Positions 1 to 6,393 of a DNA stretch of 6,393 nt are shown in pieces. Under the pieces are notes generated by a model, which saw only the letters and a list, made by a program, of their open reading frames with translations, was not told the origin of the DNA and searched no databases. The stretch's first letter is position 1, and each line of letters opens with the position of its first letter. The translations under genes were made by a program, and so were the position numbers. This stretch comes from Actinomycetes bacterium (GTDB taxonomy: Bacteria; Actinomycetota; Actinomycetes; S36-B12; UBA10799), in contig JAKOZM010000086.1 in assembly GCA_029779995.1 (NCBI GenBank), positions 1 to 6,393 on the forward strand. Reading direction: 5' to 3'.

Positions 1-193
1 GCCACACCGTCTGAAACGGCGGGAACCGGTCCGGGAGATCCCGCCACGGAGATCCCGTCCGGAACCGCCAGATGACCGCCTCCAGCACCAGTCGATGATC
101 AGTCCACGGCCTGCCCGCACGCAGCGAACGACCCGGGAACATCGGCTCCAACACAGCCCACATCTCATCGGTCAACACATCACGCTCAGACAC
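1..193 (-). CDS. IS5-family transposase, N-terminal fragment (runs off the left edge)
   Basis: Translating the minus strand from the GTG at 193 gives 64 uninterrupted codons to the window edge. They include LTDEMWAVLEPMFP, GRPWTDHRLVLEAVIWRFRTG and SPWRDLPDRFPPFQTVW. This is the conserved N-terminal (DUF4096-like, helix-turn-helix) region of IS5-family transposases, which precedes the DDE catalytic domain. The GTG at 193 is preferred because a purine-rich GGTGGGG (212-206) lies 12 nt upstream. Other in-frame starts are GTG 220, GTG 178 and ATG 163. Nothing visible is broken, but the catalytic residues lie outside the window, so activity cannot be judged. It points the same way as proS and sits directly downstream of it, so proS read-through would enter it. 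Confidence 0.85.
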   Translation of the reverse strand, partial: MSERDVLTDEMWAVLEPMFPGRSLRAGRPWTDHRLVLEAVIWRFRTGSPWRDLPDRFPPFQTVW

Positions 194-240
194 GAAACCA
201 GGCTGCCCCACCAACCGCACAGAGATTGTCAGACACGCCC
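1..240 (-). mobile_element. IS5-family insertion sequence, one end only (transposase 5' side)
   Basis: The stretch encodes the N-terminus of an IS5-type transposase read leftwards. Between it and the proS stop codon lie only a few tens of bases, which begin on the minus strand with GGGCGTGTCTGACAAT. This resembles the G-rich, TGTCTGACA-containing terminal inverted repeats of many IS5-family elements. The exact outer boundary is uncertain by 1-3 bases, because the junction reads CTA-GGGC on the minus strand and IS5-family targets (CTAG or TA type) could include the CTA(G). The opposite end and the second target-site copy lie outside the window. What is seen is the coding sequence and the end-like sequence; the terminal repeat call is inference because its partner cannot be compared. 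Confidence 0.8.
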
Positions 241-1991
241 TAGCCCCGGCAGATCTGCACCAGGCGTCCCAACGCCTCGGGCAGAGCCACCTCTTCGCGC
301 TCCCCGGTCGCCCGGTCCTTGATCTCGACCTGACCGTCCACGAGCCGTTTGCCGACGACGACAATCGTGGGCACACCCAACAGCTCAGAGTCATTGAACT
401 TCACTCCCGGCGATACACCGCGCCGGTCGTCATACAGCACGCGCAGACCCTCGTCCTCGCAGGCCACCGCCAGTTCCTCGGCCGCCTCGAACACCGCAGG
501 ATCCTTGCCGGTGGCCAGGATGTGCACATCCGCTGGCGACACCGCCCGTGGCCACAGCAGTCCCTTGTCGTCGTGGTGTTGTTCGGCGATCGCCGCGACC
601 GCCCGCGATACCCCGATCCCGTAGGAGCCCATGGTCACGACTCGGGCCTTGCCATTCTCGTCAAGCACCTTGAGATCCAAGGCCTCGGCATACTTGCGGC
701 CGAGTTGGAAGATATGCCCGATCTCGATGCCCCGCTCGCTGTACAGCGGGCCCGACCCGTCCGGGGCGGGGTCGCCATCGCGCACCTCCGCGGCCTCGAT
801 CGTGCCATCAGCACTGAAGTCGCGCCCACACACGAGGTCGAACACGTGCCGGCCAGCCTCGTTGGCCCCGGTGATCCACGCCGTGCCCTCGACCACCCGC
901 GGATCCACCCGGAACGCGATTCCGCGTTCCTCGCCCAACACCTGCGGGCCGATGTAGCCCTTGACCAACTGCGGGTACGCGGCAAAATCGGCCTCTTCGA
1001 AAGGCGCTGGGACGGCAGGCGAGACCTGCGCCTCCAGCCGTTTCATGTCGACCTCGCGGTCGCCCGGCAGACCCACCACCAACGGCTCACGGCGGCCATC
1101 TGGATAGGTCAACATCAGCACGACATTCTTCAAGGTGTCGGCGGCAGTCCATTCTCGGTCACTGCGCGGGAAGCGGGCGTTGGCCAGCGCAACCAGCGAG
1201 TCGATGGTGGGGGTGTCGGGAGTGTCCTCGACGTGCGCGGCCGGCTGTTCGGCCACAGGCAGCACCGGCGGGGGCACAGTGGTGACCGCCTCGACATTGG
1301 CCGCATAACCGCCGTCGGAGCGCACGAACGTGTCTTCGCCGGATTCACACGGCGCGAGGAACTCCTCACTGGCCGAACCACCCATCGCCCCGGACATCGC
1401 CGAAACGATGACGTAGTCCAGATCCAGCCGGTCGAAGGTCTTGATGTAGGCCTCGCGGTGCCGGTCGTAGGAGCGCTGCAACCCTTCATCGTCGATGTCG
1501 AAGGAGTAGGAGTCCTTCATCACGAACTCGCGACCTCGCAGGATGCCCGCCCGCGGTCGCGCCTCGTCGCGGTACTTCGTCTGGATCTGATAGATCACCA
1601 GCGGTAGGTCCTTGTAGGAGGAGTACTCGCCCTTGACCAGCAGGGTGAACATCTCCTCGTGCGTGGGGCCGAGCAGGAAGTCAGCGCCCTTACGGTCCTG
1701 CAGTCGCATGAGGGTGTCCCCGTACTCCGTCCAGCGCCCGGTCGCCTCGTAGGGCTCGCGGGGCAGCAGCGCCGGGAAGTGCACCTCCTGGAAACCAGCG
1801 GCGTCCATCTCCTCGCGCACGATGGCCTCAACGTTGCGGTACACCAGGTAGCCCAACGGCAGCCAGGTGAACACACCGGGGGCCACCCGGCGCACCAGGC
1901 CAGCCCGCACGAGCAACTTATGACTGGGCACTTCCGCGTCCGCGGGGTCTTCACGCAGGGTCCGCAGGAACAAGGTCGACATTCGCAGCAC
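240..1991 (-). CDS. proS: Prolyl-tRNA synthetase (ProRS), bacterial type with INS editing domain
   Basis: A cytoplasmic class II aminoacyl-tRNA synthetase that charges tRNA-Pro with proline using ATP. Numbering from the Met codon at 1982 (580 aa), the N-terminus [20 protein letters not shown] and motif 1 region occupy about 1-70. The THEE loop is at 107-110, and motif 2 ([18 protein letters not shown]) is at about 136-153. The YbaK-like INS editing domain spans about 224-400 with Lys285 in TLKNVV, matching the editing lysine of E. coli ProRS (K279). Motif 3, GSYGIGVSR, is at 452-460 and the anticodon-binding domain is at about 477-578. The start is chosen as GTG 1991 (VLRMSTL) because a TAGGCT hexamer ends exactly 7 nt before it. 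M. tuberculosis ProRS, as I recall it, also carries a few residues before the equivalent Met. ATG 1982 is the alternative; ATG 2024 would run through the promoter and palindrome. The TAG stop (242-240) abuts the IS end. Confidence 0.97.
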   Translation of the reverse strand: MLRMSTLFLRTLREDPADAEVPSHKLLVRAGLVRRVAPGVFTWLPLGYLVYRNVEAIVREEMDAAGFQEVHFPALLPREPYEATGRWTEYGDTLMRLQDRKGADFLLGPTHEEMFTLLVKGEYSSYKDLPLVIYQIQTKYRDEARPRAGILRGREFVMKDSYSFDIDDEGLQRSYDRHREAYIKTFDRLDLDYVIVSAMSGAMGGSASEEFLAPCESGEDTFVRSDGGYAANVEAVTTVPPPVLPVAEQPAAHVEDTPDTPTIDSLVALANARFPRSDREWTAADTLKNVVLMLTYPDGRREPLVVGLPGDREVDMKRLEAQVSPAVPAPFEEADFAAYPQLVKGYIGPQVLGEERGIAFRVDPRVVEGTAWITGANEAGRHVFDLVCGRDFSADGTIEAAEVRDGDPAPDGSGPLYSERGIEIGHIFQLGRKYAEALDLKVLDENGKARVVTMGSYGIGVSRAVAAIAEQHHDDKGLLWPRAVSPADVHILATGKDPAVFEAAEELAVACEDEGLRVLYDDRRGVSPGVKFNDSELLGVPTIVVVGKRLVDGQVEIKDRATGEREEVALPEALGRLVQICRG

Positions 1992-1998
1992 GAGAGCA

Positions 1999-2004
1999 AG
2001 CCTA
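1999..2004 (-). promoter_or_regulatory. Probable -10 element of a leaderless proS promoter
   Basis: The minus strand reads TAGGCT (2004-1999), then TGCTCTC, then GTG at 1991. TAnnnT is the actinobacterial primary-sigma -10 consensus, and a 7-nt gap places transcription initiation at the start codon. No recognisable -35 hexamer is seen 16-19 nt upstream, and there is no Shine-Dalgarno sequence before GTG 1991 or ATG 1982, both consistent with a leaderless message. The hexamer overlaps the palindromic CCTAGG at 2001-2006. Confidence 0.5.
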
Positions 2005-2005
2005 G

Positions 2006-2022
2006 GCCAGAGCTGCTCTGGC
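2006..2022. promoter_or_regulatory. Perfect 17-bp palindrome in the divergent promoter region (candidate operator)
   Basis: The plus strand reads GCCAGAGC T GCTCTGGC, two perfect 8-bp arms around one central base. It lies 11 bp before the glycosidase ATG (2034). In the proS direction it occupies the region immediately upstream of the TAGGCT -10 element, where a bound protein would block polymerase. As RNA in a glycosidase leader it could form a 7-bp stem with a 3-nt loop. I do not recognise it as the operator of a named regulator, and no regulator gene lies in the window. The palindrome is directly visible; its role as an operator is inference. Confidence 0.45.
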
Positions 2023-2033
2023 ATCGTGGGTGC

Positions 2034-4547
2034 ATGAGGCCAACAGTCACTACCCCCGTGGTCGTCGCAGCCATGATCCTGGCCACCGCAGCCCCCGCCG
2101 CGGCGGCCAACAGCCCCCGGCCGAGACTCAGCCTGCCGACGGCGAAGACATCGGTGGCCGCCCCCATCACCGCCACCGTGCGACTGCCAGCGGGGCAGCG
2201 ATCCGTGCGGATCCAGACCCGCTCCCAGACCTCCACGTGGCAGACCGTTGCCAACGGCCGCACGAACTCATCGGGCACCGCGAAGATCCGCTTCACGACC
2301 TACCAGGACGGCAAGTACCAGGTCCGCGCCGTGGCAGGCGGGGCGAACAGCGCCCGCCAATCCTTGCAGGCCACCTATCCCACAGCCGCGCCGCCGCAGG
2401 AGTCGTTGGCGCCAATGCGCGCCGGTGCGTTGCGGATCGCGAAGGGGGCCACCGGTTCGGTCAAATCCGGGGACTACACCGTGACCGTCACCGGCTCTGG
2501 AGTGCGCGTCACGGATGGTGCTGGCCGCACGGCCTGGGCCAGCAAGGCCGGCACCCCGTTCCTGATCGCGAGCCGCTCCACCCTGCGGTGGTTCCAGCGC
2601 AGCACAGCGGGCGCCTTCTGGGCCCAGGTCCAGCGGCGCACGAGCCTGACCGATCAGCGGGTCACGGCAGTGCGCACCTCCGGGGACACCGTGACACTGC
2701 TCGGCACCTTGCGCGGCGACGGCAAGAGCGCCCGCTACACGATGGCCCTGCAGCCGTCGGGAGCAGCACTGCAGATGCGCGTCACTTTCGCCGACAACTC
2801 CCAGGTCAGCCCGAACAGCGTGCAAGTGATCTCCGAGCGGGCGTCAAATGCCGGGATACACGGCTTCGGCAATCAGTACCAGGGCTTCGACCTCTCCGGG
2901 CAGCTCCTGCCGATCCTCGTGCAGGAGCAGGGTGTGACCCGCGGGGAGGAACCCGCGGCCAAACTCGTGGATGCTGCCACGTGGGGTGCCGGCACCATGC
3001 AGACGACCTATGGCGGGTGGCCGACCTACGTCACCGACCAGAACCGCTCCTTCAGCCTGGTCGACAACCGCGCTTCGGGGGCACTGTCGGTCGCCGATAT
3101 GCGCAAGGCGAACCTCATCGGGCTGGAGTCGTTCGCCCCGACATTCACCGCCACCGTCCAGGCCGCGGACAGCCCGGCCGGCATCGTCAAGGCCCGCGGA
3201 GCCGCCATCACGCGGCCACCGTTGGCCGGCTGGGTCCAGAACGGTGCGGTGCTGGGCCTGCAGGGCGGTACAGCGAAGGTCCGGCAGGTGGTCGCCGACA
3301 TGCAGGCGGCCGGCACCAAGATTTCGGCGGTCTGGCTGCAGGACTGGGTCGGCAAGCGGGTGACCACCTTCGGCGAGCAACTGTGGTGGACCTGGCAGTT
3401 GAACCGCGCCACCTACCCGGACTGGGAACAGATGGTCGCCGACTTCAACGCCCAGGGCATCAAGGTGATGACCTACGTCAACCCCTTCGTCATCAACCAG
3501 TCGCAGGTCAACGGCCAGCCGATCGAGAACTTCTACGCCCAAGGTGAGCAGAAGGGTTTCCTGGTCAAGAACCAGCGCGGCGGCACCTACGTCGTGCAGA
3601 CCATCGGTTTCCCGACGGCCCTGGTGGATCTGACGAATCCCGATGCGCGCGACTGGTTCGCCGACATCATTGCCAAGCAGGTGCTGGGCGTGGGGGCCAG
3701 CGGGTTCATGGCGGACTTCGGGGAGTACCTGCCGATGGATTCCGTGCTCTTCAAGGGCAAGGCGGCTCGCCAGCACAGCCGCTGGCCACAACTGTGGGCA
3801 CAGACAGTTCGGCAGGCGTGCACGCAGGCGGGCGTTCCCGACTGCGTGTCCTTCTTCAGGTCGAGCTACCTGGGCAGCCCCCGTAATGTGCCGCTGATGT
3901 GGGCCGGCGACCAGATGGTGAACTACGCCCGCGAGGACGGGATGCGCAACGCCGTCCTGGGCATGCTCGCCGGCGGAGTGTCTGGAGCACCGTTGTGGCA
4001 CAGCGACATCGGTGGCTATACGAGTGTCAATGCCGCGGTCACCAACTTCCTGCGCCCGCCGCAGCTCAACGCGCGCTGGGCCGAGATGCAGGCCTTCGGC
4101 GTCGTCATGCGTACACATGAGACGAACCGCCCGACCCTCAACCAGCAGGTGTACGACACTCCTGAGACAAGGGCGCAGTTCGCCCGCGCCTCCCAGATCT
4201 ACGCGGGCCTGCATGACTACCGGGCGAGCGTGATCGACGAGGCGGTGCGCACGGGTATGCCGGCGATGCGCCACGGATGGTTGGTATACCCGGGAACAGA
4301 CGCCGCGGCGGCCGACGAGCAGTTCTTCCTGGGCGACCATCTGCTGGTGGCGCCGGTGTACGCAGAGAATGCGACCAGTGTCGATGTTGTGTTCCCGCCC
4401 GGGCAGTGGCGCCACGTTCTGACCGGTGAGGTGTATTCGGGACAGGCGACCGTGCCCGCACCGATCGGCACACCCGCCGCGTTCGTCTTGGTCGGGGATC
4501 CGGTCGGTGAGCAGATCCTGAGCCAGTTACGGTCGGCTGGTCTGTAG
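2034..4547 (+). CDS. Secreted GH31 glycosidase, YihQ (sulfoquinovosidase)-like, with N-terminal Ig-like domain
   Basis: An 837-residue exported retaining alpha-glycosidase. Residues 1-25 form a signal peptide (hydrophobic [17 protein letters not shown], likely cut before Asn26). Residues about 30-116 look like an Ig-like beta-sandwich ([16 protein letters not shown]... [13 protein letters not shown]) absent from YihQ. The GH31 N-terminal beta domain follows ([10 protein letters not shown] at 276-285, QEQGVTRG at 297-304), then the catalytic barrel. The nucleophile is Asp561 in [11 protein letters not shown] and the acid/base is Asp626 in MWAGDQ, matching YihQ D405 and D472. Later conserved blocks are HSDIGGY (656-662) and MRTHETNRP. 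Of the YihQ sulfosugar-binding set Q262/Q288/R301/W304/Y508, this protein has Gln410, Gln436, Gln449, Trp452 and Tyr662, so the sulfonate-binding Arg is Gln. The family is certain, but substrate is open: sulfoquinovosides or a related non-sulfonated alpha-glycoside. ATG 2034 is chosen because it gives a complete signal peptide; the frame continues open upstream to 1659 inside proS, but homology stops. No clear Shine-Dalgarno site is seen. Confidence 0.93.
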   Translation: MRPTVTTPVVVAAMILATAAPAAAANSPRPRLSLPTAKTSVAAPITATVRLPAGQRSVRIQTRSQTSTWQTVANGRTNSSGTAKIRFTTYQDGKYQVRAVAGGANSARQSLQATYPTAAPPQESLAPMRAGALRIAKGATGSVKSGDYTVTVTGSGVRVTDGAGRTAWASKAGTPFLIASRSTLRWFQRSTAGAFWAQVQRRTSLTDQRVTAVRTSGDTVTLLGTLRGDGKSARYTMALQPSGAALQMRVTFADNSQVSPNSVQVISERASNAGIHGFGNQYQGFDLSGQLLPILVQEQGVTRGEEPAAKLVDAATWGAGTMQTTYGGWPTYVTDQNRSFSLVDNRASGALSVADMRKANLIGLESFAPTFTATVQAADSPAGIVKARGAAITRPPLAGWVQNGAVLGLQGGTAKVRQVVADMQAAGTKISAVWLQDWVGKRVTTFGEQLWWTWQLNRATYPDWEQMVADFNAQGIKVMTYVNPFVINQSQVNGQPIENFYAQGEQKGFLVKNQRGGTYVVQTIGFPTALVDLTNPDARDWFADIIAKQVLGVGASGFMADFGEYLPMDSVLFKGKAARQHSRWPQLWAQTVRQACTQAGVPDCVSFFRSSYLGSPRNVPLMWAGDQMVNYAREDGMRNAVLGMLAGGVSGAPLWHSDIGGYTSVNAAVTNFLRPPQLNARWAEMQAFGVVMRTHETNRPTLNQQVYDTPETRAQFARASQIYAGLHDYRASVIDEAVRTGMPAMRHGWLVYPGTDAAAADEQFFLGDHLLVAPVYAENATSVDVVFPPGQWRHVLTGEVYSGQATVPAPIGTPAAFVLVGDPVGEQILSQLRSAGL

Positions 4548-4550
4548 CCT
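4545..4550 (+). promoter_or_regulatory. Probable -10 element of a leaderless ybaK-family promoter
   Basis: TAGCCT (4545-4550) fits TAnnnT, and its first three bases are the stop codon of the glycosidase gene. It is followed by exactly 7 nt (GACACGC) and then ATG 4558, the same hexamer pattern and spacing as at proS. No Shine-Dalgarno sequence precedes the ATG. No convincing -35 hexamer is seen. The downstream gene could be both cotranscribed with the glycosidase and independently started here. Confidence 0.5.
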
Positions 4551-4557
4551 GACACGC

Positions 4558-5031
4558 ATGACATCGCGCCCTACTGCTGTTGACCGAGTCGAGAAGGCCC
4601 TGTGTGACGCCGGCGTTACGGGCCAGATCCGGGAGCTGTCCGACAGTGCCCGGACGGCCAAGGAGGCGGCGGCCGCGCTCGGAGTGGAGGTCGGGCAGAT
4701 CGCCAGTTCGCTGGTCTTTCTGGCTGACGGCGTGCCGGTGATGGTGGTGGCCTCCGGTGGTCACCGGGTGGATGAGCCGCGCTTGGCGCAGTTGTTGGCA
4801 GCCACCATCGGCAAAGCCAACGCGAACGATGTCCGCTCAGCGACCGGATACGTGATTGGCGGGGTATCGCCGGTCGGACTGCCCCCCGAGATGCGGGTCG
4901 TCGTGGATGAGGCGCTGGCCCAGTACGACGTGGTGTGGGCCGCGGCCGGCCACACCCACTGGGTCTTTCCCACGACGTTCGACGAGATCGTGAACATGAC
5001 CGGCGGCCGCCCGGCTGTGGTGGGTGGCTGA
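4558..5031 (+). CDS. YbaK/EbsC-family protein (aminoacyl-tRNA deacylase fold), lacking the usual catalytic Lys
   Basis: A 157-residue cytoplasmic single-domain protein of the YbaK/ProX superfamily. Members hydrolyse mischarged tRNAs such as Cys-tRNA(Pro) or Ala-tRNA(Pro). Alignment from memory to E. coli YbaK is clear at ATGYVIGGVSPVGLP (about 94-108), matching the family TGYxxGGxSPxG signature, and at the ending region VDEALAQYDVVWAAAGHTHWVF. The segment VGQIASSLVF aligns with YbaK DQVYKTLLV, so the catalytic Lys46 of YbaK corresponds to Ser50 here. Activity is therefore not assured, or it uses another mechanism. It starts 10 bp after the glycosidase stop on the same strand and lies about 2.6 kb from proS, whose INS domain belongs to the same superfamily. 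A role in Pro-tRNA proofreading is inference; another aminoacyl-tRNA substrate is equally possible. Confidence 0.88.
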   Translation: MTSRPTAVDRVEKALCDAGVTGQIRELSDSARTAKEAAAALGVEVGQIASSLVFLADGVPVMVVASGGHRVDEPRLAQLLAATIGKANANDVRSATGYVIGGVSPVGLPPEMRVVVDEALAQYDVVWAAAGHTHWVFPTTFDEIVNMTGGRPAVVGG

Positions 5032-5037
5032 GGGGTC

Positions 5038-5164
5038 CGGTTCAAATACTCCGCACGGATGGCGTCTTCGCGCGGGCCCCACAAAAGCCTCAAAGCGGGC
5101 ATTGGGTGCCTTATGAGGACCAGAACTGCGCACAGTCGGCCCGGCTATGCGGAGTTCTGAACCG
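5038..5164. repeat. Near-perfect inverted repeat framing a 127-bp intergenic element
   Basis: The left arm (5038-5055, CGGTTCAAATACTCCGCA) and right arm (5148-5164, TGCGGAGTTCTGAACCG) are reverse complements. They differ only in a short internal patch (AAT versus GA). The arms are separated by 92 bases with no credible coding sequence. The repeat fills nearly the whole gap between the converging ybaK-family and GNAT genes. It could be a small non-autonomous mobile element (MITE-like), a bidirectional terminator, or an intergenic repeat family. No clear target-site duplication is visible at its edges. Confidence 0.5.
5121..5159. terminator. Candidate bidirectional terminator hairpin between convergent genes
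   Basis: CAGAACTGCGCA (5121-5132) pairs with TGCGGAGTTCTG (5148-5159) at 11 of 12 positions, around a 15-nt loop. It sits 90 bp after the ybaK-family stop and 11 bp beyond the GNAT stop, so either converging transcript would contain it. There is no U-tract, which is common for high-GC actinobacterial terminators. Its 3' arm is the same sequence used by the longer inverted repeat 5038-5164, so the two folds compete. Confidence 0.45.
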
Positions 5165-5169
5165 CTCGA

Positions 5170-6000
5170 TCAGTACAGCACTGTCGCGAACTCGCCCACC
5201 TGAACGAAACCCACCCGGCGGTAGGCGGCCAGCGCGGCGAGGTTGTAGGAGTTGACATACAGGCTGACCGTGTCCGCGAAGCGCGCCCGCGTCAATTCCA
5301 CGACCGCGGCCATCCCGGCCTCCGACAGGTGCTGACCGCGGTGGCCGGGCTCCACCCAGACCCCTTGGATCTGAGCCACACCCTGCGCCACCACCCCCAC
5401 CTCGGCCTTGAACACCACCTCGCCGTCCTCGATCAGGACGAACGCCCGGCCCTGCTGAATCAGGCTGACCACCCGCCGCCGGTAGCCAGCGCCACCATCG
5501 GGCGTGAGCGGGCTGATGCCCAGTTCCTCGGTGAACATCGCCACCGAGGCCGGGAAGACCGCCTCCAGGTCATCCAGCGTGGCGGTCCGCACCTGCGGGT
5601 TCCCCGGAATAGCCGGCGGGCCGCTGATGGCCAGCATCGGCTGATCCGGGCGCACATCCCGGGCCTGGCCCCAAGACAGTTCAAGCTGTTGGTAGAAGTC
5701 CAGGACGGGTGCGGCCGGACCCACGATGGATGAGCATCGGCGGGCGGTCAGGCGGGCCCGACTCGCGAACGCCGCGATGGCCTCCGGTTCGGCGCCGACG
5801 GGTACCACATTTGCGCCCAGGTACAACGCGGCCACCAGATCCTCACCGCGGAAACAACCCCACACCTCGGCGCCCAGCGCCGTTCCGACACCCAACAACT
5901 GCAGACGCTCACTGACCATCGCGTAGGCCACGGGATCCGTGGCCAGCAGTCCGCGCAGAGCCGGCGCGTCGGCCCCCGCCAGCAGCCGGACCGAGGTCAC
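5170..6000 (-). CDS. GNAT-family acetyltransferase with N-terminal DUF4081 domain
   Basis: A 276-residue cytoplasmic protein. The N-terminal half (about 1-125) resembles DUF4081, a degenerate GNAT-like domain found in actinobacterial proteins encoded beside ispG. The C-terminal half (about 136-276) is a GNAT/FR47-type acetyl-CoA binding domain. It has [25 protein letters not shown] at the start, and the motif A region [21 protein letters not shown] at about 210-230, where HRGQHLS fills the pyrophosphate-loop position. It ends with [16 protein letters not shown] (about 250-265), the standard GNAT motif B region. The acceptor substrate is unknown. The GTG start (6000-5998) overlaps the ispG stop as GTGA, so translation is probably coupled to ispG, and the two form an operon running leftwards. 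Confidence 0.9.
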   Translation of the reverse strand: MTSVRLLAGADAPALRGLLATDPVAYAMVSERLQLLGVGTALGAEVWGCFRGEDLVAALYLGANVVPVGAEPEAIAAFASRARLTARRCSSIVGPAAPVLDFYQQLELSWGQARDVRPDQPMLAISGPPAIPGNPQVRTATLDDLEAVFPASVAMFTEELGISPLTPDGGAGYRRRVVSLIQQGRAFVLIEDGEVVFKAEVGVVAQGVAQIQGVWVEPGHRGQHLSEAGMAAVVELTRARFADTVSLYVNSYNLAALAAYRRVGFVQVGEFATVLY

Positions 6001-6393
6001 GACACCGTGACTGACGGGTCGCCTGCCTCCATGCCCTCGGCCAAACGCATGGCCTCCTCAATCAGCGTCTCGACGATCTGCGCTTCGGGGACGGTCTTGA
6101 TGACCTCCCCTTTGACGAAGATCTGGCCCTTGCCGTTTCCGCTGGCCACCCCGAGGTCCGCTTCCCGCGCCTCGCCGGGGCCGTTCACCACGCAACCCAT
6201 GACGGCCACGCGCAGCGGCACCTCCAGGCCCTCCAGCCCGGCGGTCACCTGCTCCGCGAGGGTGTAGACATCGACTTGGGCGCGTCCGCAACTGGGACAG
6301 GAGACGATCTCGAGGCCACGCTCACGCAGGTTCAGTGACTCCAGGATCTGCAGGCCGACCTTGACCTCCTCGACGGGCGGCGCGGACAACGAC
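5997..6393 (-). CDS. ispG: 4-hydroxy-3-methylbut-2-enyl diphosphate synthase IspG (GcpE), C-terminal part
   Basis: The last 131 residues of IspG; the 5' part continues past the right edge. IspG is an iron-sulfur enzyme that converts 2-C-methyl-D-erythritol 2,4-cyclodiphosphate to HMBPP in the MEP isoprenoid pathway, taking electrons from ferredoxin or flavodoxin. The three [4Fe-4S] cysteines are visible: the CPSC pair in VSCPSCGR (codons at 6299-6297 and 6290-6288) and the single Cys in [16 protein letters not shown] (6194-6192). The following [23 protein letters not shown] matches the family's C-terminal region. Codons continue open to the edge ([13 protein letters not shown]), so the TTG at 6389 is internal and not a start. 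Its TGA stop overlaps the GTG of the GNAT gene by 4 bp. Confidence 0.96.
   Translation of the reverse strand, partial: SLSAPPVEEVKVGLQILESLNLRERGLEIVSCPSCGRAQVDVYTLAEQVTAGLEGLEVPLRVAVMGCVVNGPGEAREADLGVASGNGKGQIFVKGEVIKTVPEAQIVETLIEEAMRLAEGMEAGDPSVTVS

Noticed and set aside
522..1607. Plus-strand open frame (361 codons) opposite proS
   Set aside because: ProRS motifs are intact on the minus strand. The plus-strand frame is low-complexity, rich in Arg and His, as expected of a high-GC shadow frame.
1659..2033. N-terminal extension of the glycosidase frame into proS
   Set aside because: A complete signal peptide starts at ATG 2034. The upstream 125 codons are antisense to proS and cross the proS promoter.
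2844..4415. Long minus-strand open frame (523 codons) opposite the glycosidase
   Set aside because: It is the antisense shadow of the GH31 catalytic region. Its translation has no family motifs, and the plus strand is conserved to the residue at known active-site positions.
5036..5055. tRNA T-arm-like string GGTTCAAAT, possibly a tRNA remnant or phage attachment site
   Set aside because: The flanks do not form a 5-bp T stem, and no acceptor or anticodon arm is present. The string is better explained as an arm of the inverted repeat 5038-5164.
4935..5255. Plus-strand open frame of 106 codons spanning the convergent gap
   Set aside because: It overlaps the ends of both the ybaK-family and GNAT genes out of frame, has no recognisable domain, and its composition is that of a shadow frame.
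6387..6389. TTG as an ispG start codon
   Set aside because: The frame stays open to the window edge with IspG-like residues, and the remaining protein would be far shorter than the family. The gene is simply cut by the window.

Overview
The window is high-GC DNA from an actinobacterium (Actinomycetota). The reasons are the strong G/C third-position bias, a 580-residue bacterial-type ProRS with an actinobacterial N-terminus, a DUF4081-type GNAT protein directly after ispG, and start codons that appear to lack leaders. I cannot name a genus.

Layout from left to right. Bases 1-240 are one end of an IS5-family insertion sequence, with the first 64 codons of its transposase read leftwards and cut by the window edge. 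The end of the IS touches the stop codon of proS (minus strand, about 240-1991), the prolyl-tRNA synthetase. A very short divergent region of about 40-50 bp, holding a perfect 17-bp palindrome, separates proS from a plus-strand gene (2034-4547). That gene encodes a secreted GH31 glycosidase closely resembling E. coli sulfoquinovosidase YihQ. Ten bases later a plus-strand YbaK/EbsC-family protein begins (4558-5031). The 138-bp convergent gap 5032-5169 carries an unusual set of inverted repeats. The minus strand then carries a DUF4081/GNAT acetyltransferase (5170-6000), whose GTG start overlaps the stop of ispG (5997 to beyond the right edge).

How the genes fit together. ispG (isoprenoid precursor synthesis), the GNAT gene and proS all point left. 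In many actinobacteria these housekeeping genes lie close together, so the plus-strand glycosidase-ybaK pair looks like an inserted module. The YbaK-family protein belongs to the same superfamily as the editing (INS) domain inside ProRS, so its position near proS may be functional. The glycosidase acts outside the cytoplasm and has no evident partner here: no transporter, regulator or sulfoglycolysis gene is in the window.

Most notable observations. (1) The glycosidase keeps both catalytic aspartates and four of the five residues that bind the sulfosugar in YihQ, but the sulfonate-binding arginine is replaced by glutamine. (2) proS and ybaK each have a TAGnCT hexamer exactly 7 nt before the start codon, the layout expected for leaderless mRNAs. 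(3) The YbaK-family protein lacks the usual catalytic lysine. (4) An IS has inserted precisely at the proS stop codon.
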